The position numbers and the translations under genes were made by a program. Shown here in pieces: positions 1 to 7,298 of a DNA stretch of 37,774 nt. Origin of the DNA: Micrococcales bacterium (GTDB lineage Bacteria; Actinomycetota; Actinomycetes; Actinomycetales; Cellulomonadaceae); assembly GCA_014763765.1 (NCBI GenBank), contig JACXUT010000012.1, positions 1-37,774 on the forward strand. The letters are read 5' to 3'. A model generated the notes under the pieces. That model saw nothing but the letters and a program-made list of their open reading frames with translations, did not search any database and was not told the DNA's origin. Each line of letters begins with the position of its first letter. Position 1 is the stretch's first letter.

Positions 1-1
1 C

Positions 2-421
2 GCCCTGCAGGACGTGCTCATCGTCATCGGCCTCATGCCGCAGCAGTCCGAGGACCACCTCATCAAGCGCGTCATCGGCCTGCCCGGCGACCGCGTGGCG
101 TCCGCGGGCGACGGCTCGCCGGTCACCGTCAACGGCGTCGCGGTCGACGAGTCCGCCTACCTCGCCCCCGGTGCGAGCCCCAGCGAGATCGCCTTCGACG
201 TGACCGTCCCCGAGGGCTCGCTGTGGGTCATGGGCGACAACCGCCAGCACTCGCACGACTCGCGGTCGCTCGACCTCGATCGCGACGGCAGCGGCTTCGT
301 TCCCGTCGATCGCGTGGTCGGCTCCGCGTTCGTGCGGCTGTGGCCGGCCGACCGGCTCGGCCTCCTGCGCAACCCCGGTCACGCGTTCGCGGACGTGCCG
401 GTACCAGCCCGGCTCCGCTGA
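2..421 (+). CDS. lepB: Signal peptidase I, C-terminal part (gene enters from outside the window)
   Basis: The reading frame is open from the first bases, so the gene starts upstream of the window; only about 139 codons are seen. The visible part holds the bacterial S26A signature: KRVIGLPGD at the start of the segment, whose Lys is the general base of the Ser/Lys dyad, and MGDNR followed by HSHDSR (family box E, GDNRxxSxDSR). The catalytic Ser and the N-terminal membrane anchor lie outside the window. The enzyme removes signal peptides from secreted preproteins at the outer face of the membrane. The last 15 or so residues after LLRNPGHAF are a variable tail. A second, different signal peptidase (SipW type) lies at 24096-24704. 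The family call is firm; the start is not visible. Confidence 0.93.
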   Translation, partial: ALQDVLIVIGLMPQQSEDHLIKRVIGLPGDRVASAGDGSPVTVNGVAVDESAYLAPGASPSEIAFDVTVPEGSLWVMGDNRQHSHDSRSLDLDRDGSGFVPVDRVVGSAFVRLWPADRLGLLRNPGHAFADVPVPARLR

Positions 422-613
422 GCCCGAGCGACCCCGGGGGGCGAGCCGCCACGTGCTCACCTGTCATGACCGCGCGGGCCTCGCTCGACCCCCGGACCTG
501 AGCCCACGGTCGGAGAGTCCGGTGGGGATCTGCTCGGCGCCCGTGCTCGTGACGCCGGGCTGCGCGGGCGACGCCGTCGCCTCGAGTCGATCCGGAAGGG
601 GTCGCGGCGTCGG

Positions 614-1390
614 TCAGCGGAACCGGCGACCCTCGTCGCGGCGATAGGCGCCCACCGCGAGCACGGCGAACACCGCGGTCCACGACAGGAGCACCGGCAG
701 TGCCGCCGGCGAGCCTTCCGCGCCGGTGGTCACCTGCACCACCAGGTCGCGCGCGGCCCTCGAGGGCAGGCCCTGCGAGATCAGGTCGAGCCACCGCGGG
801 AAGATCTCCGGCGGCATGAAGAGGCCGCCCGCGAACGCGAGCGGGAACAGCACCGCCTGCACCACGGCGATCGCCGCCTTCGACGACAGCGCGTACCCGA
901 TCGCCAGCCCGAGCAGCGTGAACGGCACCGCGACGACCGGCACCATGGCGAGCCCGCCGAGCGCGCGGCCGGGCGAGGTCGACGCCGACGTCAGCAGCAC
1001 CGCGATGAGCACCACCGGCACCTGCGCCAGCAGGCAGAACAGGACGGCGTTCGCGATCCGGCCCGCGAGCCGCGGTCCGGCGCCGGCCGGCAGGGTCCGC
1101 ACGTACGGGTCGAACGCGAGCTGCCGGTCCTCGGCCACGCCTGCCCCGAGCGTGAACAGGCACGCGGACATCACCGCGAACGTCCCGAGCTGGGCCACCG
1201 CGCCGACCGACGCGAGCGGGTCGTCCGCGACCGCCCGCTGCGGCACCACGAAGAACAGCAGCGCCAGCCCCGGGAACAGCATGTTGCCGATCAGGGCGAT
1301 CGGGACGCGCACGGTCTCCAGCACCTGGAACCGGGTGTGCAGCCAGGCGAGCCGGAGCCACGGGCGGGTCGCGGCGACGGGCGGGGTCAT
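614..1390 (-). CDS. ABC-2 type transporter permease
   Basis: 258-residue integral membrane protein with about six hydrophobic segments, beginning MTPPVAATRPW and followed by a short amphipathic helix (LRLAWLHTRFQVLETVRVP), the usual N-terminus of ABC-2 permeases of antibiotic or lipid exporters. It would form a homodimeric channel for the ATPase encoded just upstream. The ATG at 1388-1390 overlaps the TGA of that gene as ATGA, so the two are translationally coupled. An in-frame extension further upstream is the shadow of the ATPase gene and was discarded. Substrate cannot be told. The 3' end faces the lepB gene across about 190 bp in which I see no strong hairpin. Confidence 0.88.
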   Translation of the reverse strand: MTPPVAATRPWLRLAWLHTRFQVLETVRVPIALIGNMLFPGLALLFFVVPQRAVADDPLASVGAVAQLGTFAVMSACLFTLGAGVAEDRQLAFDPYVRTLPAGAGPRLAGRIANAVLFCLLAQVPVVLIAVLLTSASTSPGRALGGLAMVPVVAVPFTLLGLAIGYALSSKAAIAVVQAVLFPLAFAGGLFMPPEIFPRWLDLISQGLPSRAARDLVVQVTTGAEGSPAALPVLLSWTAVFAVLAVGAYRRDEGRRFR

Positions 1391-2307
1391 CGCGCCTCCT
1401 CCGGGGTCGTCCGAGCGCCGTCCGGCCCGTCGGCGGTGAGCGCGAGGAACGCCTCCTCCAGGGACGCGCCGCGCACCTCGAGGTCGCGGAACGCCACCTC
1501 GGCGCGCACGAGGTCCCGCACGACGGCGTCCGCGTCGGACGCGAGCAGCACGGTCCGCCGGCCCTCGCGCCGGACGTCCAGCACCCCCGGCAGCGCGGCG
1601 ACCCGCGCCTCGTCGGCGGGCGGCAGCTCGATGAGCACCCGGCGCGCCGCCGCCATCGCCAGCACCGCCGGCAGCGTGTCGTCCACCAGCACCCGCCCGG
1701 ACCCGATGACGACCACCCGGCGCGCGAGTGCCTCGATCTCCTCGAGGTAGTGGCTGGTCACGACCACCGTGGCGCCGCCCGCCTGGTAGTCGCGCAGCGC
1801 CTGCCACAGCACGTGCCGCGCCTCGACGTCCAGGCCGGTCGTCGGTTCGTCCAGCAGCACGACCCGCGGCCGCCCCACGAGCGAGAGCGCGACCGCGAGC
1901 CTCCGCCGCTGCCCGCCCGAGAGGCCGCCGGTCTGCCGTCGGGCGAGGCCTGTCAGATCGAACCGCTCCAGCACCTCGTCGCGCGGCATCGGGTCCGGGT
2001 AGTGCCCGGCCACCAGGTCCACGACCTCACCCACACGCAGCGTCGACGGCAGGCCCGTCTCCTGCGGCGTGGTCCCCAGGCCGGTGCGCGACGCGGGGTC
2101 CCGCGGGTCGCCGCCGAGCAGCCGCACCGTGCCGGAGTCCGGCCGGCGCAGCCCGCCCAGCAGCGACAGCAGCGTCGACTTGCCCGCGCCGTTCGGGCCG
2201 AGCAGCCCGACGAGCTCCCCCTCGCCGACCGTCAGGGACACGTCGTCCAGCGCGGTCACGGGGCCGTAGCGGCGCGTGACGTGGTCGACCTCGATCACGG
2301 GTGTCAC
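1387..2307 (-). CDS. ABC transporter ATP-binding protein (DrrA/CcmA-like exporter type)
   Basis: 306-residue nucleotide-binding protein. Walker A GPNGAGKST, Q-loop region, signature LSGGQRRRL, Walker B VVLLDEPTTGLD and H-loop SHYLEE are all present in order, so it should be an active ATPase; the C-terminal 80 residues are the DrrA-type extension. It partners the permease that follows with an ATGA overlap. I chose the GTG at 2305-2307 because a TAGGTT -10-like box lies 8 nt before it (near-leaderless transcript) and the conserved domain starts at once (VIEVDHVTRRYG). A GTG at 2298 or a longer form from 2427 are possible; the longer N-terminus is Pro/Val-rich and unlike the family. Confidence 0.88.
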   Translation of the reverse strand: MTPVIEVDHVTRRYGPVTALDDVSLTVGEGELVGLLGPNGAGKSTLLSLLGGLRRPDSGTVRLLGGDPRDPASRTGLGTTPQETGLPSTLRVGEVVDLVAGHYPDPMPRDEVLERFDLTGLARRQTGGLSGGQRRRLAVALSLVGRPRVVLLDEPTTGLDVEARHVLWQALRDYQAGGATVVVTSHYLEEIEALARRVVVIGSGRVLVDDTLPAVLAMAAARRVLIELPPADEARVAALPGVLDVRREGRRTVLLASDADAVVRDLVRAEVAFRDLEVRGASLEEAFLALTADGPDGARTTPEEAR

Positions 2308-2638
2308 GGGGGACGAACCTACGGACGTCGGAGGCGCCGGCACAACCGGCACCACCACGACGGGGTCCCGCCGCGACCACGAACCGGGAGCGAAGGGCGC
2401 GGTGTCGTCAGCACCTCCGACGGGCACCTGATCCAGATCCCGCCCGGAGACGAGTGCGACGCCGCGCTGGAGGCGCAGGACACGTAGCCGGCGACGTCAG
2501 CTCCCCGTGCGACCGCACTCAGCGTGCTCGCCCCACCCGGAGGCGGTCGGGAGCCGGCAGGGCGGTCGACGCCCCTGGCAGTCACACCCCCCAGCGTCCC
2601 CCCAGCGGACGTCCAGCCGCGCCCCCTACCCTGCCCGG
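2308..2638. other. 331-bp divergent intergenic region
   Basis: Region between the exporter ATPase (minus) and the CPBP protein (plus). It holds the -10-like boxes of both: AACCTA at 2316-2321 (TAGGTT on the minus strand) and TACCCT at 2627-2632. In the middle, 2417-2487 can be read on the plus strand as a short hydrophilic peptide ending in ALEAQDT before TAG, but there is no start codon or ribosome binding site in that frame, so I do not call a gene; it could be a gene remnant. No convincing hairpin or riboswitch motif was seen. Confidence 0.4.
2627..2632 (+). promoter_or_regulatory. -10 box of a probable leaderless promoter
   Basis: TACCCT fits TANNNT and lies 6 nt before the GTG at 2639, which would put the transcription start on the start codon. 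No ribosome binding site is present, in line with a leaderless message. No clear -35 element. Confidence 0.5.
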
Positions 2639-3487
2639 GTGACCTCCGACCCGTCGCCCCGGCTGCCCGCACCGGCCGAGCCCGCCGAGCCCGCCGTCGC
2701 CGTACCCGGCACCCCTCCGGTGTCCGACCGCGCGTGGCGACGCCGGCTCACGGCGGAGGTGTGGATCGTCCTGGGCCTGTCGCTCGGCAAGTCGGGCGTG
2801 TACGCGCTCGTGAACATCGTGGCGCGGCTGACGGCCGACACGCCGCTGGCGCAGCAGCAGGCGACGCTCAACGCGAGCCGCTCGGAGCGGCCGTACCTCG
2901 ACCTCGTCTACCAGCTGCTGTCGATCGGGTTCGCGCTGGTCCCCGTCGCGCTGGCGCTGTACCTGCTCTCGGCGAACGGTCGCAGCGCGGTGCGGCGGAT
3001 CGGGCTCGACCGGGCGCGGCCGGGGCGGGACGTCGCCGTCGGGGTCGGCCTCGCGGCGCTGATCGGGCTGCCCGGCCTGGGGCTGTACGTCGCGGGGCGG
3101 GCGCTGGGGATCACCGTCGAGGTGCAGGCCGAGGCGCTGAACGCGGCGTGGTGGACGGTCCCGGTGCTGGTCCTGGCGGCGCTGCAGAACGCGCTGCTGG
3201 AGGAGGTCGTCGTGGTCGGCTACCTCATGGAGCGGCTGCGGGAGCTGCGGTGGCGGACTCCGGCGATCCTCGTCACGAGCGCCCTGCTGCGGGGCTCGTA
3301 CCACCTGTACCAGGGCATCGGGCCGTTCATCGGCAACGTCGTGATGGGCCTGGTGTTCGCGGAGTACTACCGGCGGCGACGGCGGACGTTCCCGCTGGTG
3401 GTCGCGCACACGGTGCTCGACGTGGTGGCGTTCGTCGGGTACGCGCTGGTGCCCGCGGAGTGGCGCGAGGCGCTCGGGATCCGCTGA
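2639..3487 (+). CDS. CPBP family intramembrane metalloprotease-like protein (Abi/CAAX-protease fold)
   Basis: 282 residues with a hydrophilic Pro/Ala-rich N-terminus of about 35 residues, then roughly eight hydrophobic helices. The CPBP (Rce1-like) motifs are recognisable: LLEEVVVVGYLMERL with the Glu pair at 188-189, His222 in SYHLY, and His257/Asp261 in AHTVLD. The usual Arg of EExxxR is replaced by Val, so proteolytic activity is uncertain. Members act in the membrane in bacteriocin immunity or peptide processing; no partner peptide gene is visible here. The GTG start is supported by the -10 box 6 nt upstream; an open extension to 2507 is not supported. It stands alone, convergent with the HdeD-like gene. 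Confidence 0.82.
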   Translation: MTSDPSPRLPAPAEPAEPAVAVPGTPPVSDRAWRRRLTAEVWIVLGLSLGKSGVYALVNIVARLTADTPLAQQQATLNASRSERPYLDLVYQLLSIGFALVPVALALYLLSANGRSAVRRIGLDRARPGRDVAVGVGLAALIGLPGLGLYVAGRALGITVEVQAEALNAAWWTVPVLVLAALQNALLEEVVVVGYLMERLRELRWRTPAILVTSALLRGSYHLYQGIGPFIGNVVMGLVFAEYYRRRRRTFPLVVAHTVLDVVAFVGYALVPAEWREALGIR

Positions 3488-3515
3488 CGCGCCGCTCTCG
3501 CCGCCCGCGCCGCCC

Positions 3516-4133
3516 TCAGGCGGGCGTCGTGGGTCCCGCGGCGCCCGGACCGCCCCGCCCCGCGGCGGCGAGCTGCCGCCCGAACGACCGTGTGGCCAGG
3601 CCGGCGACGACCATCACCACGCCGGCGACGAACGCGAACAGCCCGTACACGGTGACGATCACGTCGACGGTGCCCTGCGGGCGGATCGCGAGCAGCAGCC
3701 CGAACAGGAACGCGATGAGACCGAACACCAGCGTCCCGGCCCACGCCAGGTCCCGCGCCCGGAACTGCGTGACCGCGACGACGACGGCGGTGACGCCGAG
3801 CACGATCAGCCAGAGCGCCAGCAGGTAGAACAGCACGAGCGCCGTCGCACCGGGCCACAGCATGATGAGCGCGCCGAACCCGATGCCGACGAGCCCCTCG
3901 GCGACGAGCCACCCGAACCCGGGCCGCCCGCGCGCGAGCAGGGCCTGGAGCAGGACCACCGCGCCGTCCACGACGGCGAACACGCCGAACACCCAGATCA
4001 GCGCGACGAGCGTGCCGAGCGGCTCGACCAGCAGCAGCAGGCCGAGCACCACCAGCAGCACGCCGCGCAGCACGGGCAGCCACCACACGGACCGCAGCAC
4101 CGCCGCGAGCCGGCCCTCCACGTCGTCCGCCAC
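3516..4133 (-). CDS. HdeD family membrane protein (DUF308)
   Basis: 205-residue protein made of about six transmembrane helices arranged as pairs, with the repeated small-residue pattern (LVVLGLLLLVEP, GFGALIMLWPGATALVLFYL, GLIAFLFGLLLAIRPQGTV) seen in HdeD/DUF308 proteins. HdeD of enterobacteria is linked to acid resistance, but the actinobacterial members are uncharacterised. The start is the GTG at 4131-4133: a GGGAGG ribosome binding site lies 5 nt before it, whereas the ATG 60 bp further upstream has none. It is divergent from the flippase-fusion gene across 188 bp. The C-terminal 25 residues are a Gly/Ala-rich cytoplasmic tail. Confidence 0.85.
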   Translation of the reverse strand: MADDVEGRLAAVLRSVWWLPVLRGVLLVVLGLLLLVEPLGTLVALIWVFGVFAVVDGAVVLLQALLARGRPGFGWLVAEGLVGIGFGALIMLWPGATALVLFYLLALWLIVLGVTAVVVAVTQFRARDLAWAGTLVFGLIAFLFGLLLAIRPQGTVDVIVTVYGLFAFVAGVVMVVAGLATRSFGRQLAAAGRGGPGAAGPTTPA

Positions 4134-4308
4134 GTGCGCCTCCCGAGCTCGCGTCCCCGGCGCGCCGGCCGTCGTCGGGCGCCTGCCGGTCACGCTAGCC
4201 CCCGGGGGTCATCCCCGCGACGGAGACACGGGGTCGCGGCACTCATCCTCGAGGACGGAATCGCACCCCAGGGGCCCGGACGGGCCGGTGCGGCGGGTGG
4301 CCGCTGCC

Positions 4309-4314
4309 TACACT
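4309..4314 (+). promoter_or_regulatory. -10 box of a probable leaderless promoter
   Basis: TACACT, 7 nt before the ATG at 4322; there is no ribosome binding site between them, so the message probably starts at or one base before the start codon. Confidence 0.5.
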
Positions 4315-4321
4315 CCAGAGC

Positions 4322-6859
4322 ATGTCCGACGCCTCGACCAGCGCGCCGGCGGCGCCCGGTCGACCCGACGGACCCGCCGGCGGGCCCGCGCCCGCAGCCG
4401 GGCCGGTGACCCCGGGCCGGGGGCTCGAGCGGCCCCTCGTCGTCGACAGCCCCGAGGTGCGCGTCCACCACCCCGGCGACCTGCTGGGCGTCGTCGCCAG
4501 CGTGCTCGGCGCGGTCGCGGTCATGGTGCTCGCGACGTACGCGCACAACACGACCTCCGGCGTCGCCGAGGACGTGCAGGGGTTCTCCGCCCTGCTGCGG
4601 CAGATCCTCATCGTCCCGGTCGCGCTGCTGGAGACCGTCGTGACGTTCGTCGTCCCGGTCGCGGTGCTGGCGGAGCTCGCGCTGCGCCGGCTGGGCCGGC
4701 AGATGATCGAGGCGTCCGTCGCGGCGATCCTCGCCGTGCTGGTGACCTCGGCGAGCGCGTGGCTGATCGAGAACCTCGGCTCCGACCAGCTGGTCAACGG
4801 GCTGTCGGTCCGGCTGCGGGGCGAGCTGACGCTCACCGTGCCCGGCTACATCGCGCTGATCGCGGGGCTGCTGACGGCGACCGGCCCCCGGACCCGGCGC
4901 CGCACGGTCGCGTGGTCGTGGAACCTCGTGTGGGTCGCCGTCGGGATCATGGTGATCACGGCGGGCGTGTCGCTGCCGGGCGTCGCGGTGGCCCTGCTCA
5001 TCGGCCGGGCGAGCGGCCTCGCGGTGCGGTACGTGTCCGGCGCCCGGTCCGAGCGCGCGTACGGCGCGAGCCTGGTGGCGGGCGTCCGCCGCGCGGGCTG
5101 GCAGCCGCGGCAGCTCGTCCGGGTCCCGGCCGAGGACGGTGCGCCCGCGGGCGACGGGCCGCTGCCCGGGACGCCGGCGGCGCGCGCGCTGGTGCGGAAC
5201 GCCGACCACCGGGTGTACGAGATGACGACCACGGACGGGCGCCTGCTCGACGTCGTGGTGCTGGACGGCGACCGGCAGGTCGTGGGCTTCCTCAGCCGGC
5301 TGTGGCGCTCGCTGCGGCTGCGCGGCATCGACGGGCGCTCCGTGGTCTCGCTGCGGCAGGCGGCGGAGCGAGCGGCGCTGCTGTCCTACAGCGCGACCGC
5401 GGCCGGCGTGCGGACGCCCCGGCTCCGGGGGGTCGCCGAGGCCGAGTCGTCGATGATCCTGGTGCAGGACCGGGTGGCCGCGGCGACGCCGCTCGCGGAC
5501 CTCGACCCCGAGCGCATCACGGACGACGTGCTGGAGGAGATCTGGGCGCAGCTCGGCACGGCCCACGAGGCCGGTCTCGCGCACCGCGCCCTGACCAGCG
5601 ACGTGGTGCTCGTCGACGACCGCGGCGAGGAGCCCCGGGTGTGGCTGGTGGGCTGGGAGCTGGGCGACGTCGCGTCGTCCGAGCTCGCGCAGCGCCTCGA
5701 CCGCACGCAGATGGTCGCGCTCCTGGCGCTGCGCGTGGGCCCGGCGCGCGCGCTGGAGTCGGCGGTGGCGGTGCTGCCCGAGGCCGACATCGCCGTGATC
5801 GGCCCGCTGCTGCAGACCGTCACGCTCCCCCGCCGCACGCGCGAGGAGCTGCGGGCCCACAAGGAGGTGCTGGCCGAGCTGCGGTCGGCGCTGGTGGCGC
5901 GCCTGCCCGAGGCCGACGTCGAGCCCGTCCAGCTCATCCGGTTCGGCGCGCGCACCGTGCTGACCATCCTGCTGACCACGGCCGCCGTCATCATCGTCCT
6001 GACGTCGATCAACCTGCAGACGATCCTCGACGCGCTGCGCACCACCGACTGGCGGCTCAGCGTGCTGGCGTTCGCGCTCGGCATGACGACGCTGTTCGGG
6101 GCGGCGCTGAGCCTCGTGGCGTTCTCCCCCGTCAAGCTGTCGCTGTGGCGCGCGTCGGTGGCGCAGTCGGCGGCCACGTTCGTCGCGCTGGCGGCGCCGG
6201 CGGGCATCGGTCCCGCCGCGCTGAACCTGCGGCTGCTGACCCGGCGGGGCACGTCGGCGTCGCTCGCGACCGCGACGGTCGCGCTGGTGCAGGTCGCGCA
6301 GTTCCTCGTGACGATGCTGCTGCTGCTCGGCCTGTCGGTCGCGTCGGGCACGAACCAGCTCGAGCGGTTCACCGTGTCGCCGACGGTCATCATCGCGATC
6401 GGCGTGCTCGCGGCCCTCGTGGCGAGCGCGCTGCTGGTGCCCCGGGTCCGGCAGTGGGTCGCCGCCAAGACGCTGCCGACGCTCCAGCAGACGTGGCCCC
6501 GGCTCATCGAGGTGGTCGGGCAGCCGTCCCGGCTCGCGCTCGGGCTGGCCGGCAACGTGCTGACGACGTTCGGCTACGTCCTGGCGTTCGAGGTCTGCCT
6601 GCGCGCGTTCGGCCAGGAGCTCTCGCTGGTGCAGGCCGCCATCGTGTTCCTCGCCGGCAACACGGCCGGGTCGGTCGCGCCCACGCCGGGCGGCATCGGC
6701 ACCACCGAGATCGCGCTGGCCGCCTCGCTGACGGTCGTCGGGGTCAACCCCGGCGTGGCCACGTCCGTGGCCGTGCTGTTCCGGGTGCTGACCTACTGGC
6801 TGCGCATCCCCGTCGGCTGGGCGTCGATGCGCTACCTGCAGCGGGTCGGCGAGCTGTAG
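4322..6859 (+). CDS. Pseudokinase / flippase-like (LPG synthase TM domain, UPF0104) fusion membrane protein
   Basis: 845 residues in three parts. Residues about 45-240: several transmembrane helices. Residues about 290-540: a soluble protein-kinase-like domain in which the catalytic loop reads HRALTSDVVL (His at 421) in place of HRDxKxxN and the DFG position reads VGWELG, so the catalytic Asp residues are missing and phosphotransfer is unlikely. Residues about 545-845: the polytopic MprF/AglD-type domain (PF03706-like) with APAGIGPAALNLRLL and the signature SVAPTPGGIGTTEIAL. Such domains flip lipids such as aminoacyl-phosphatidylglycerol; no aminoacyl-transferase domain is present, so it is not a complete MprF. 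Substrate unknown. The start follows a -10 box and is probably leaderless. Its 3' end meets the riboswitch-controlled small ORF head-on. Confidence 0.85.
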   Translation: MSDASTSAPAAPGRPDGPAGGPAPAAGPVTPGRGLERPLVVDSPEVRVHHPGDLLGVVASVLGAVAVMVLATYAHNTTSGVAEDVQGFSALLRQILIVPVALLETVVTFVVPVAVLAELALRRLGRQMIEASVAAILAVLVTSASAWLIENLGSDQLVNGLSVRLRGELTLTVPGYIALIAGLLTATGPRTRRRTVAWSWNLVWVAVGIMVITAGVSLPGVAVALLIGRASGLAVRYVSGARSERAYGASLVAGVRRAGWQPRQLVRVPAEDGAPAGDGPLPGTPAARALVRNADHRVYEMTTTDGRLLDVVVLDGDRQVVGFLSRLWRSLRLRGIDGRSVVSLRQAAERAALLSYSATAAGVRTPRLRGVAEAESSMILVQDRVAAATPLADLDPERITDDVLEEIWAQLGTAHEAGLAHRALTSDVVLVDDRGEEPRVWLVGWELGDVASSELAQRLDRTQMVALLALRVGPARALESAVAVLPEADIAVIGPLLQTVTLPRRTREELRAHKEVLAELRSALVARLPEADVEPVQLIRFGARTVLTILLTTAAVIIVLTSINLQTILDALRTTDWRLSVLAFALGMTTLFGAALSLVAFSPVKLSLWRASVAQSAATFVALAAPAGIGPAALNLRLLTRRGTSASLATATVALVQVAQFLVTMLLLLGLSVASGTNQLERFTVSPTVIIAIGVLAALVASALLVPRVRQWVAAKTLPTLQQTWPRLIEVVGQPSRLALGLAGNVLTTFGYVLAFEVCLRAFGQELSLVQAAIVFLAGNTAGSVAPTPGGIGTTEIALAASLTVVGVNPGVATSVAVLFRVLTYWLRIPVGWASMRYLQRVGEL

Positions 6860-6865
6860 CCCCGC

Positions 6866-7039
6866 TCAGGAGGCGGAGGTGCACTCCCGCTGGGCGGGAA
6901 CCCGGTCCCCGGCGGCGGCGAGCGTCGCGGCGAGACGGGTCCAGGCGGAGAGGCGGGACGCGGTGCGCGCCCCGTCCGCGAGGAGGTCGGCGCCGCTGCG
7001 GTCGCGCTCGGCCGGCTCGTAGAAGCCGCGCTGGTCCAT
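6866..7039 (-). CDS. 57-residue hypothetical protein behind a c-di-GMP-I riboswitch
   Basis: Small ORF with a good ribosome binding site (GAAGGA, 7 nt before the ATG at 7037-7039) located directly after a GEMM-I riboswitch, which is the main reason to believe it is real. The peptide starts MDQRGFYEPAERDRSGADLL and has a central Ala/Leu/Arg-rich stretch that could form an amphipathic helix, a single Cys near the end, no signal peptide and no membrane segment. I do not recognise a family. Third codon positions are GC-rich as in the neighbours (most codons end in G or C), consistent with coding. It is the only gene in the transcript before the convergent 3' end of the flippase fusion, 6 bp away. 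Function unknown; a role in a c-di-GMP response such as motility or surface growth is inference only. Confidence 0.68.
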   Translation of the reverse strand: MDQRGFYEPAERDRSGADLLADGARTASRLSAWTRLAATLAAAGDRVPAQRECTSAS

Positions 7040-7049
7040 GGCGAAGTCC

Positions 7050-7131
7050 TTCGTTCGGCAGCCCGGCTGACCTGCGGGGGTCCCGTGGCTTTGCGTCCCC
7101 TCCTCGCGGAGGGTTTGCCCTTGTCGCTGAC
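7050..7131 (-). promoter_or_regulatory. Cyclic di-GMP-I (GEMM-I) riboswitch
   Basis: Read on the minus strand the segment contains, in order, AAGGGCAAACC, a CCTCC-GCGA-GGAGG hairpin with a GNRA loop, GGGACGCAAAGCCACGGG, a short GC stem, GCAGGTCAGCCGGG and CTGCCG. These are the conserved blocks of the GEMM-I aptamer (GGCAAACC, GNRA tetraloop of one stem, GACGCAAAGCC, and the tetraloop-receptor/closing strand AGCCGGGNTGCCG). A TACAGT -10 box places the transcript start at about 7131, the aptamer's first stem. The 3' end runs straight into CGAAGGACTTCG, a short self-complementary element that carries the ribosome binding site of the 57-residue ORF in its loop, so control of translation start is plausible. 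No U-rich terminator is seen. Confidence 0.9.
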
Positions 7132-7138
7132 GTCATCG

Positions 7139-7167
7139 ACTGTAGGACGCCCGCCCGCACGGGGGAA
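7139..7167 (-). promoter_or_regulatory. Promoter of the riboswitch transcript
   Basis: Minus strand: -10 TACAGT (7139-7144), 17-bp spacer, weak -35 TTCCCC (7162-7167). The predicted start, 6-7 nt downstream, falls at the 5' edge of the riboswitch. A second candidate, TTGACC (7216-7221) with AGACTT (7193-7198) at 17-bp spacing, lies further upstream and would give a longer leader. Confidence 0.5.
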
Positions 7168-7175
7168 GGCCCCGC

Positions 7176-7210
7176 GGGTGAATCCCGGGGTGAAGTCTCA
7201 CATTTCACCC
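7176..7210. repeat. Three GGGTGAA heptamers upstream of the riboswitch promoter
   Basis: GGGTGAA occurs at 7176-7182 and 7188-7194 (12 bp apart) and inverted as TTCACCC at 7204-7210, the last two forming a 7-bp inverted repeat with a 9-bp spacer. The cluster lies upstream of the proposed -35 of the riboswitch promoter, a typical place for an activator, or over the alternative promoter. No matching regulator can be named. Confidence 0.45.
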
Positions 7211-7298
7211 ACTCGGGTCAAAACGGGCATTCCACCCGGGCCGGACGGGGGATCCCGGGAGCGCCGCCCCGCCGGCCCGGACGCGTCGCGGGACGCCC

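Noticed and set aside
425-487. Inverted repeat CGAGCGA / TCGCTCG between lepB and the exporter permease as a terminator
   Set aside because: The arms are 7 bp with a loop of about 49 nt, too weak to call.
2417-2487. Short plus-strand peptide ending ALEAQDT in the first large intergenic gap
   Set aside because: Looks protein-like but has no start codon or ribosome binding site in frame and no family match; a remnant at most.
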